NCBI GenBank assembly: GCA_017545535.1
Contig: JAFWMS010000019.1
Coordinates: 1-40,465, forward strand
Reading direction: 5' to 3'
Length of the DNA stretch: 40,465 nucleotides
From: Clostridia bacterium
GTDB lineage: Bacteria; Bacillota; Clostridia; Christensenellales; CAG-138
Position numbers and translations under genes: made by a program. This document shows positions 16,755-23,894 of this stretch, in pieces. Under the pieces are notes generated by a model, which had not been told where the DNA came from, did not search any database, and saw nothing but the letters and a program-made list of their open reading frames with translations. Each line of letters starts with the position of its first letter. The first letter of the stretch is position 1.

Positions 16755-17618
16755 TCACCTTTCCGCCTCGTGGGTCGGACGCTCCTGTTGGGCTTCGGTG
16801 CGCTCCTCCAGCATCCGCAGGATGGACTGCTCCATGTCCTGGGCCGTGTACGCCGGGGGAAAGAAGCGCCTGAGGTCCTGAGCGGACAGGCTGACCCGCT
16901 CTCGCTGGTTGGCTTTGGGCTCGGCCATGATCTTCCCAATGGCCTTTTCATCCAGATCACCGCAGCGGAACAGGTTCCGCATTCGGACCGCCTGGGAATA
17001 GGAGGGGGTGCAATCCTCCGCCGCCATAGCGTCCAACAGGGCGTATTGGGCTTCCTCACTCAGGTACGACAGCTCCACCCCCACCGACAGAGCCATCTCG
17101 CCCCGGTCCATGTAGCCCAGGAGCTCCGGGATCAGGTGCGTCAGACGGATGTACCGTTGGACGGTGCGGGCGCTCTCCCCGGCGTCCTGGGCCACCTGCT
17201 CGTCGCTCCGCAGCTTCGCGCCATCTTGGCACGAAGTTGGCGCTTTCCCCTGGTGCTTCAGGGCGTCCATCTTCATCTTATAGGCGAAGGCCTTCTCGCT
17301 GGGGAGCAGATGCTCCCGATGCAGATTGCTGTCCACCAGCAGGATAGCTGCCTCGTCCCGGCTCAGGTCGCAGACGATGGCCGGGACATAGCTGAGCCCC
17401 ACGGCCTTGGCCGCATGGCAGCGCCTGTGGCCGGAGATGATCTCATAGCCGGTCTCCCCACGCCGCACCAGCACCGGTGACAGGACGCCGTAGGCGTCGA
17501 TGCTATCCATGAGGGCGAACATGGCGTCGTCGTCCCTGACCTGGTAGGGATGGTTGGGGAATGGCCGCAGCATTCGGATGGGCAGGGCCACGGGCCGGAT
17601 CTCATCGGTCTTGTTCAT
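16755..17618 (-). CDS. ParB/Spo0J-family nuclease-fold partition-like protein
   Basis: 287 residues. The ParB N-terminal domain (about 8-110) shows P-F-P-N-H-P-Y-Q-V-R, G-V-L-S-P-V-L-V-R, the phosphate-binding G-H-R-R-C-H-A-A and D-S-N-L-H-R-E-H-L-L-P-S-E-K-A. An HTH segment follows (about 133-165, S-D-E-Q-V-A-Q-D-A-G-E-S-A-R-T-V-Q-R-Y-I-R-L). Such proteins bind parS-like sites and can hydrolyse CTP, and in mobile elements they support stability or regulation. No parA neighbour is present, so classic partition is doubtful. Its first 17 bases overlap the 3' end of the mob gene, indicating coupled expression. Confidence 0.88.
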   Translation of the reverse strand: MNKTDEIRPVALPIRMLRPFPNHPYQVRDDDAMFALMDSIDAYGVLSPVLVRRGETGYEIISGHRRCHAAKAVGLSYVPAIVCDLSRDEAAILLVDSNLHREHLLPSEKAFAYKMKMDALKHQGKAPTSCQDGAKLRSDEQVAQDAGESARTVQRYIRLTHLIPELLGYMDRGEMALSVGVELSYLSEEAQYALLDAMAAEDCTPSYSQAVRMRNLFRCGDLDEKAIGKIMAEPKANQRERVSLSAQDLRRFFPPAYTAQDMEQSILRMLEERTEAQQERPTHEAER

Positions 17619-18594
17619 ACCGCGTCCTCCTGTCCAGCTTGTCCAACATTTCCGACGGCACCCGATCCAGGATCTCCCGGGCCCGCTGCTGCCATTCTAG
17701 CAGGTCCTCGATCTGCTCCTGGGCCTCCTCCAGCTGGGCCTGGAGGATCGTCTGATCCAGTCCCCGCTCCACCAGGGCGTCGGCCTGCTGCTGGGTCTCT
17801 GCCTCCAGCTTCTTCCGGGCCTCCTCCAGCTCCCGGATGTAGTCTTCTGTGCTGTGCAGCTGCCCGGCCAGCTTGTAGCAGGCGGGCAGCAGTTCTCCGA
17901 TGATCCCCAGGGCCTCCTCCCGTTTCTTCCCGGCGTTGAACACCGTCACCGTCTGCAGCGCCTCCTCCAGTCGACTGTAGCTCTTACTCAGGTCCTTGGC
18001 CATGCGGAACTGGTAGGGCGGGATGTGCTTTCGATGGGTGACGTAGCTGGGGATGCCTCGGGACAGGGCCGGATAGGCCTTGGCCATCCAGGCGAAGAAG
18101 TCGTCCTGCCACTTGGACAGGCTCTGCTTGTTGCCCAGGATGTCCTTGGCGGACAGCCGCCCGTCTTTGGTGATGGGGCAGAAGCACAGGTGCATGTGGG
18201 GCGTTTTTTCGTCCATGTGGACCACGGCGGAAATCACGTTCTCTTTTCCGATCCGCTCGTAGAGGAAGGCCGCCGCCCGTTCAAAAAACTGTCGCTGCTC
18301 CTCGGGGGTCATCCGGTTCAGCAGCTCCGGCGAAGCGGTGACTAACGTCTCCACCAGGACCGTGCTGTTGGACCGGACTTTGCACCCGGCATTGCCGATC
18401 ATCCTCGTATAGGCGTCCTTGTACCGGCCATGGGGTTCGATCAGGTGATAGTTGTCCCTGGACCGGGTAAGGTCGATATTGGGGTTGCTCTTATATTCCA
18501 CCTTCTTTCTCTCGTTGTGTCGGTCACGGCAGGCGACGCCGCCGGCCTTGCACTTCTGAAAGCGCAGGATCGCGTACAATGGCATAGGGATCAT
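17602..18594 (-). CDS. mobV: MobV-family relaxase (Mob/Pre)
   Basis: 330 residues. The relaxase nicks oriT and leads the single strand into a recipient through a helper's secretion channel. The N-terminal catalytic part has motif I (R-H-N-E-R, then Y-K-S-N-P-N-I-D, about 25-41) and the metal-binding motif H-M-D-E-K-T-P-H-M-H-L (126-136) with the diagnostic His and Glu residues of MobV. The C-terminal part (about 235-310) is a long coiled coil rich in Glu, Gln and Leu, typical for dimerisation. An AAGGAGG site lies 4 nt before the ATG. A matching oriT sits about 270 bp upstream. It overlaps the ParB-like gene downstream. Confidence 0.93.
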   Translation of the reverse strand: MIPMPLYAILRFQKCKAGGVACRDRHNERKKVEYKSNPNIDLTRSRDNYHLIEPHGRYKDAYTRMIGNAGCKVRSNSTVLVETLVTASPELLNRMTPEEQRQFFERAAAFLYERIGKENVISAVVHMDEKTPHMHLCFCPITKDGRLSAKDILGNKQSLSKWQDDFFAWMAKAYPALSRGIPSYVTHRKHIPPYQFRMAKDLSKSYSRLEEALQTVTVFNAGKKREEALGIIGELLPACYKLAGQLHSTEDYIRELEEARKKLEAETQQQADALVERGLDQTILQAQLEEAQEQIEDLLEWQQRAREILDRVPSEMLDKLDRRTRYEQDR

Positions 18595-19066
18595 GCCACC
18601 TCCTTCTCGTTCGTGAATTTTGCTTGGTTGTGTGATTGGTCGCTGGATTGGTTGAATGAATCATAGTTTTTTTCCTTTCTTTGGTTTGGTTGTGCGGGCA
18701 AGGAAGAACGCCGCCTCGTATCTATGTGTGTTTTGCGGCCTTCCTTGCCAAAATAGATTCACAAGAACACGGCCCGGCTGTCCAGGGACACCCTGGTGGG
18801 ATCGCCTCCGGCGCTCCTGCCGCAGGCCCTTTCAGGAACCTACGGCGAGGCCAGCCAAGCCGTATAACACACTACACTTGTTTCACAAGTGGTGTGCCCT
18901 TGCAGGGAGCCGTCGGGCGACCGTGCCCGCGGGGATGTCGGCAGCGGGAACCTGCGCCAAGGCACAGGACCCCGTTTCTGCCGCCACGGTGGGGTGCAGG
19001 AAGGCCGCAGGAGCCCCTCTTTTTCCTGCGGCGTTCTTCCTTCCTTGCACCCCTGGGGACGGCGGC
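18595..19066. other. Long non-coding region upstream of mobV
   Basis: No supported gene. It holds the oriT (18862-18896) and a pair of inverted repeats: GCAAGGAAGAACGCCGC at 18698-18714 and its complement, with a TTCC insertion, at 19028-19048, so the whole block could fold back on itself. The interior is GC-rich with several small stems. Confidence 0.6.
18862..18896 (-). other. MobV-type origin of transfer (oriT) with inverted repeat and nick site
   Basis: On the minus strand an imperfect hairpin (18896-18868) is followed by AAGTGTAGTGTGTTATAC (18879-18862). This differs at one base from the pMV158-type MobV oriT core as I remember it (AAGTATAGTGTGTTATAC). By analogy the nick would fall after TAGTG, between 18870 and 18869 on the minus strand. 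It lies upstream of mobV on the same strand, the normal arrangement. Confidence 0.8.
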
Positions 19067-20050
19067 CTATGCCTGCTGGCGCAGGGGCCGCAGATCGAAA
19101 TACCAGGCGGAGCCCCGCTTGACGGACTTGAGCCCCAGCTCCTGCTTGGCGTTCTCCACCGTCTTGCGCTTGAAGCCCCGCTGGGCGAACAGGGCGAAGG
19201 CCTCGTTGGAGGGCACCTCCTCCTGCCGGGCGGCCAGCTCCATGAACACCTCCTCCGCCTGCATGACCTTAGTGGGCACCTGGTCGCCCTCGCTCTCCCC
19301 GCCCCGGAGCAGCTCCTCCGCCGTGATGTCGCTGGCCCCCAGGAACGACACCTGCCCGTCGGCCACCTCGAAGGACAGGGTCTGGCCCAAAGGCGCCAGG
19401 TTCGATTTGATATGGGCCAGGTGCAGCACGCTCGGCTCGTCCTTCTCCCGGCGCACCAGCAGGATGCTCCGGGCTGCCCCGGCGATATCGATGGACCCCA
19501 GGCCCCGGTAGAGCCCGCCCTGGCCCTTGGTCTTGTTCATGTGCCCCACCAGCACGATGGCGCATCCGGTCCGCTGGGCGATGCCCGCCAGGGCGTGGAA
19601 GGCGGGGCGCACCTCGTTGGCCCGGTGCATGTCCACCTGGGCACCGAGATACGCCTGCAGGGGGTCCAGGATCAGGAGCCGCGCGCCGGTAGCTGTGATG
19701 GCGTCCTCGATCCGGGTGTCGGTGAAGGTCAGTGCAGCCTTGTCCTCGTTCACCACGAACACCCGGCTGCAATCGGCCCCCGCGTCCTCCAGCCGGGGCT
19801 TGATGGTGTCCCCCAGGCCGTCCTCCGCCGTCTGGTAGATACAGGTCATGGGCTCCCGACCAAAGGGCTCGTTGAACAGGGGCAGGCCCTTGGACAGCCG
19901 GGCGATGACGGCCATCATGAGCAGGGTCTTGCCCTCGCCCGGGTCCCCCTGGACAATGGAGATCTTACCGAAGGGCAAATAGGGGTAGTACAGCCAGTCC
20001 ACCTCCTGCCGGGCCACCTCGCCCATGTTGATGAGTTCCAGTTGGCTCAT
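19067..20050 (-). CDS. RepA-like AAA ATPase (AAA_25 family helicase/primase-type)
   Basis: 327 residues. A RecA-like fold with Walker A Q-G-D-P-G-E-G-K-T-L-L (about 34-44), Walker B L-L-I-L-D-P-L-Q-A-Y (about 125-134) and the sensor-like V-L-V-G-H-M-N-K matches the RepA/AAA_25 proteins encoded by plasmids and integrative elements. They act as hexameric helicases for replication of the circular form. The C-terminal about 70 residues resemble a winged helix (E-E-V-P-S-N-E-A-F-A-L-F-A-Q-R-G-F-K-R-K-T-V). I start at the ATG at 20050, 5 nt after the stop of the small upstream gene; no strong ribosome binding site is present, so coupling is likely. Confidence 0.85.
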   Translation of the reverse strand: MSQLELINMGEVARQEVDWLYYPYLPFGKISIVQGDPGEGKTLLMMAVIARLSKGLPLFNEPFGREPMTCIYQTAEDGLGDTIKPRLEDAGADCSRVFVVNEDKAALTFTDTRIEDAITATGARLLILDPLQAYLGAQVDMHRANEVRPAFHALAGIAQRTGCAIVLVGHMNKTKGQGGLYRGLGSIDIAGAARSILLVRREKDEPSVLHLAHIKSNLAPLGQTLSFEVADGQVSFLGASDITAEELLRGGESEGDQVPTKVMQAEEVFMELAARQEEVPSNEAFALFAQRGFKRKTVENAKQELGLKSVKRGSAWYFDLRPLRQQA

Positions 20051-20055
20051 GGCGA

Positions 20056-20262
20056 TCAGGGTGCAAGCTTGATAAACGTTCCCATGGAGGCCAGGGCTTC
20101 CTCCCATGCGGGATCGGGCTCTGCGTCCTTCCGCGAGAAAACGTAAAACATCTGTACGTCGTCACCGGCGTCAGCTTTCGCCTGTTCCATGTACCGACAT
20201 ACATCGGCATAGTTGACGATGGTCAGACTACCCTTGTTCTGGTTTTTGTTCTTGTTGTGCAT
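20056..20262 (-). CDS. Small hypothetical protein upstream of the RepA-like gene
   Basis: 68 residues, acidic after a basic Asn/Lys-rich start. No family is recognised. A good AAAGGAG site lies 8 nt before the ATG, and the stop is 5 nt before the RepA-like start, so it is a genuine coupled gene. Position suggests an accessory or regulatory role in replication of the element, which is inference only. Confidence 0.65.
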   Translation of the reverse strand: MHNKNKNQNKGSLTIVNYADVCRYMEQAKADAGDDVQMFYVFSRKDAEPDPAWEEALASMGTFIKLAP

Positions 20263-20561
20263 GATTCTTTCTCCTTTGTTTTTTCTTTCGGGAAGGCAAA
20301 CCCGTTTCTGAAGAACGCCTCCCCGGTGGTTCTTGCTGGCCCGTTCTCATGAACGCCTGTGTTCCTGTGCTGCTTTGCACCACGTTGTCGCAGCGGGCTG
20401 TGCCCGCGACCTTGCCCCTCGGCCCGGTTGCCTGCCGTATCCTGGGCGGTAGAACGGTATTCAGTTGTCAAGGTGCCCGTTCCTGTGAAAATCTCATCGG
20501 CTTCCAAATTCGGTAATTTAGATTCGTGATTCGATTTTCTAAACAGACTATAACAGGTATC
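20263..20561. other. Non-coding region between divergent genes
   Basis: The left part (20285-20460) is GC-rich with small stems such as CGGGC-TGT-GCCCG near 20395-20410; the right part is AT-rich. No gene is supported. It could hold the replication origin or the control region of the left module. Confidence 0.4.
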
Positions 20562-20590
20562 TTGACATAACGCAATAGGTAATTTATAAT
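20562..20590 (+). promoter_or_regulatory. Perfect consensus sigma-A promoter of the DUF6076 gene
   Basis: TTGACA (20562-20567), a 17-bp spacer and TATAAT (20585-20590): both hexamers match the consensus fully. The leader is about 50 nt. Confidence 0.88.
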
Positions 20591-20648
20591 ATGATAAACA
20601 TTATCTAAAATGTAAAAATCGATCTTCTAATTCATGGAGGTAATTCAT

Positions 20649-21932
20649 ATGGTGCCTTTTACAGTTCGGGAGCGGGATCAGCAGATTTGGCTGAAAGGCG
20701 CGGATGCCTCACCCTTGGAACGGGGGGAGGTACTCACATACTATCTAAATATGGATATGCGGCAGTTGCGGAAATGGAGCAATGACATTCGACATGCTGC
20801 TGTAGGATTGGAAGCCTTTCACCCTAACGTAGGCAAATATGAAGAACACATCCATACGATGTATCGCTTACAGCACGAAGTCCTCTCCTTTCTGAAGCAG
20901 CAGCCTGTGTATGCCGGTGTTCCAGAGGATGACATCTATTATGTAGAATATGAGCTTCAAATGATCTTGAGCCAGTATGAATCTCTGCTTCGAGGATGCT
21001 GCGATTCCATTGAAGAAGATCCAAACGATCCGTCGCTCCAGGAGGATTGGGATGCTTTGTATGAAGAAATGATGCGAAAGTTCGCTGAGTTTCAGCAAAA
21101 AAACAAAAGTCAAGACGCTGTGAACAAACCAAAGCATAGGTCTGCTGCCAAGAACAAAAAGAAGGAACTGAGCGAAATAGAGATTGCAAAGGCACTTGTC
21201 CCCTCTCCTCCATGTTTTGAGTTGTCAGAAGCAGTTTTTGATCGTCAGTATCAATTAAAACATGAAGATAGGATAAGCGAATTCAATCACGCTGTTATGA
21301 GTAACGCCCTACAGTTTGAAGCACTGCTAGACGATTTGATTAGGGTAAAAGAAGTATATTTGCCTTTTTTGAAAGAGTATCAAAGCGGAGACAAGCAGAA
21401 AGCTCTGCAACAGCTCTTCGAGCAGTATTATTCGTTTGATAATCGGTTTCAGCTGAATAGTGGTGGGCAGATGAAGGCGATTTATTCCTTGGGCGAGGAC
21501 GGTAAGATCTATCGGGAGACAGAGTACAGCTCCCTCGGATCGTTTCTCTATACGGAACTCATGACCTGCCTACAGGAAAACAAGGTGCCCCGCTGCTGCG
21601 CCAACTGCGGAAGATTCTTTATGCCCCGCGGCGGGTATGACGTTGAATATTGTGACAACCCGGCTCCCGGGGAAACGGATAAGACCTGTAAAGAGGTCGG
21701 CGCTCGCAACACCTTTGCCCGCCGGGTCAAGGACAGCCCCGCTCTTCAGGTCTTCCAGCGGGCATACAAGACCCACCACGCCCGCATCCGCAGCGGCCAC
21801 ATGACCAAAGAATCCTTCGCCATCTGGTCCGCCCGTGCCATGGACCTCCGCGACGCCTGCCTCGAGGGCAAGATCACCCTGGAGGAGCTGGAAGCGGAAC
21901 TGACGAAGGATCTGATGTACAAAAAGGGGTAG
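20649..21932 (+). CDS. DUF6076-like protein with C-terminal zinc-binding motif
   Basis: 427 residues. The N-terminal about 270 residues are helical without a recognised motif. The C-terminal part has a zinc-binding-like C-C-A-N-C-G-R-F-F-M-P followed by Y-C-D-N-P and K-T-C-K-E-V-G-A-R (about 319-355), the mark of a family common in Clostridial mobile elements, then a helical tail with R-R-V-K-D-S-P. The start at 20649 has GGAGG at 6-nt spacing; the ATG at 20634 lies before that site and is rejected. The last 370 bases are much richer in GC than the first part, suggesting a mosaic gene. Its role is unknown; it may be regulatory or defensive. Confidence 0.7.
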   Translation: MVPFTVRERDQQIWLKGADASPLERGEVLTYYLNMDMRQLRKWSNDIRHAAVGLEAFHPNVGKYEEHIHTMYRLQHEVLSFLKQQPVYAGVPEDDIYYVEYELQMILSQYESLLRGCCDSIEEDPNDPSLQEDWDALYEEMMRKFAEFQQKNKSQDAVNKPKHRSAAKNKKKELSEIEIAKALVPSPPCFELSEAVFDRQYQLKHEDRISEFNHAVMSNALQFEALLDDLIRVKEVYLPFLKEYQSGDKQKALQQLFEQYYSFDNRFQLNSGGQMKAIYSLGEDGKIYRETEYSSLGSFLYTELMTCLQENKVPRCCANCGRFFMPRGGYDVEYCDNPAPGETDKTCKEVGARNTFARRVKDSPALQVFQRAYKTHHARIRSGHMTKESFAIWSARAMDLRDACLEGKITLEELEAELTKDLMYKKG

Positions 21933-21976
21933 TTTTTTGTAGCGCAGTGATGCCTAAACCATGAATTAAGGAGTGG

Positions 21977-23677
21977 ATGATCGTGCATTATATAAAGAAG
22001 CTGTTTGAAGAAAAGCATATCCATATTTCGCTACATTGCTATGATGAAAACAATTTTTCTACTGCAGCTACCGTACAATATGTTATTGATAATCAAGATA
22101 TTTTTGATGATTTTTGTGTAAAATATCCTTTAATTCAAATAACTAATCTTGAAGATTTTTATCTCTACTTATTGTACGAAAAGCTGGCTTCATTACATTG
22201 CTTTCTCCCTAAATTGAACAATGACAATGACAGAGCAATTGTAAAAAGATTATCTGATGCGGTTGCTTTTGAGGCCCAAAAAATACAACAGGAGCAAATT
22301 ATCAGATTCCATAATACACACTACAAGGAGCTGTTCATCAAGGACAGCCAAGATCTTTCTCTCCATGAGATGCAAGATATAGCTGTAGAACATATAGGCA
22401 AATATAGCAGCGGAGGGATAGATTTATCCGTGTTATTCTTCTTGTGCGAAAATTATGGTTACATGGTAATTGATGAATTTGACTTATTTGAGAAGGCGAT
22501 AGAAAAGAATGCAGAACTATTTGAGAAACTATATCCCACAGGAAGCTTCTCTGAGGTAAATGGGTTACGCTATTCCGATACACTTAAAATATGGGCTCAT
22601 CTACTTGAAAAAAAGGATTCTCCATTGAGACCAATGGTGACAGATCGAATTGAGACTTTATATCAGGATATTGTCAGTTATGAGAAAACTATATCTCTTG
22701 ACAATGCCATTCAAGAGGAAAGCTTATTTAGGGAGTTTCTCGAATTATTGCAGAAGGTTAGAAACCCTAGAGCAAATGACTTTGAGAAAGTCGTAACGAG
22801 AATAAAGCAGTTATCAGCAAAAGCACTTTTAGAAAATGGGCAAGTATTCAGTTTTGAGGTTCCTATTGGCCTGCAATTGGAGAAATGGAAGGGAATAGAG
22901 GATCGGGAATACAGATTGATTCTGCTTACGCATCAATTTATAGAGCGGAACGGAAAAAAGTTCCTAGATAGCATATTAAACTCTGATCCGGAAAAAAAGA
23001 ATATTGTAGATGCGTTTCGCTCGAATATCAAGACAAACGAATATTATACTTTTTCGCACCAATTCTTATTAAATAATTGCCTGCTGAGTGGCGCAATTAT
23101 GCTTAACGGGATTATCAATAATAGAGAGACTTTAGTTGACTATTGCACCTTGTTGTTTTCTGCAGTTGCTTTTGTCGAAAAAGAAATGCATGCGTCAACT
23201 GAGCATTTGCAGGATGACTGTATTCTATTGATAAAAATGATTATAATGATGGCAGATAACAAACAGGAAAAAGAAATATTCACGCAACCATTATGCTATA
23301 GCGTTTCCATGTTTTCTTCTGTATATGCTGAAAAACTCCTTCGCATTTTTTATCGATACTTGGCTAGGAACGATATATACATCCCTGAAACAAAGATAAT
23401 GCTTGGACAGCTGTTGAAAAAGGAAAACCTTTATATAAATTCAGTGTTTGGCGAAAACCATATCATGAGTCTATCCTTTTTCTATTTACAGACCCCATCC
23501 GAGCATATAGGACTAAATTATCGAAACAAATTAGCCCACTGGTCTGACGTATTATCGAGTGACATGACAATACTGATGGCAGAAAAGATGCTCTGGCTGT
23601 TTACTGATGTTCTTAACACTATCGTGTTGTATTTCGATAGAAATACAGACAAAGAAAATAGTAACCCTCAAGACTAG
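21977..23677 (+). CDS. DUF4209/HEPN-like protein
   Basis: 566 residues, strongly AT-rich coding compared with the left module. No motif is seen in the first about 470 residues, which look helical. The end (about 470-555) has the DUF4209 pattern: L-G-Q-L-L-K-K-E-N, a short region, then N-Y-R-N-K-L-A-H (an R-N-x3-H motif) and a long terminal helix. R-x4-H is the active-site signature of HEPN domains, many of which are RNases in toxin-antitoxin and abortive-infection systems. AAGGAG is only 3 nt before the ATG; a GTG at 21983 would have better spacing. It sits just before the restriction operon. A defence role is inferred. Confidence 0.65.
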   Translation: MIVHYIKKLFEEKHIHISLHCYDENNFSTAATVQYVIDNQDIFDDFCVKYPLIQITNLEDFYLYLLYEKLASLHCFLPKLNNDNDRAIVKRLSDAVAFEAQKIQQEQIIRFHNTHYKELFIKDSQDLSLHEMQDIAVEHIGKYSSGGIDLSVLFFLCENYGYMVIDEFDLFEKAIEKNAELFEKLYPTGSFSEVNGLRYSDTLKIWAHLLEKKDSPLRPMVTDRIETLYQDIVSYEKTISLDNAIQEESLFREFLELLQKVRNPRANDFEKVVTRIKQLSAKALLENGQVFSFEVPIGLQLEKWKGIEDREYRLILLTHQFIERNGKKFLDSILNSDPEKKNIVDAFRSNIKTNEYYTFSHQFLLNNCLLSGAIMLNGIINNRETLVDYCTLLFSAVAFVEKEMHASTEHLQDDCILLIKMIIMMADNKQEKEIFTQPLCYSVSMFSSVYAEKLLRIFYRYLARNDIYIPETKIMLGQLLKKENLYINSVFGENHIMSLSFFYLQTPSEHIGLNYRNKLAHWSDVLSSDMTILMAEKMLWLFTDVLNTIVLYFDRNTDKENSNPQD

Positions 23678-23811
23678 TTTTGATGTTACACACCTGCTCT
23701 CAAAATGTGTTATCTATGAAAGAAGAAAAACGATTGCTGATTGAATTCAACAAAAATAGTCTTTTTTACTTACCTTAGTTACGATGTCAATTATCTTAAC
23801 CTATTTCTTCC
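23678..23811. other. AT-rich gap before the hsd promoter
   Basis: No gene and no clear terminator are seen after the DUF4209-like gene. Confidence 0.4.
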
Positions 23812-23840
23812 TTGTAAAAGGCTTTGAGAATTAGTATAAT
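23812..23840 (+). promoter_or_regulatory. Promoter of the hsdRMS operon
   Basis: TTGTAA (23812-23817), a 17-bp spacer and TATAAT (23835-23840). The hsdR start lies 54 bases further, with AGGAGG at 23881-23886. Confidence 0.75.
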
Positions 23841-23894
23841 AAAATATCATATTATGTGGATTCATGACTCATCACCGCATAGGAGGCCTGCCGC

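Noticed and set aside
16755..17618. Complete ParAB partition system
   Set aside because: Only a ParB-like protein is present; no ParA ATPase is encoded nearby.
20056..20262. Antitoxin of a toxin-antitoxin pair with the RepA-like gene
   Set aside because: No antitoxin motif, and the partner is a replication ATPase, not a toxin.
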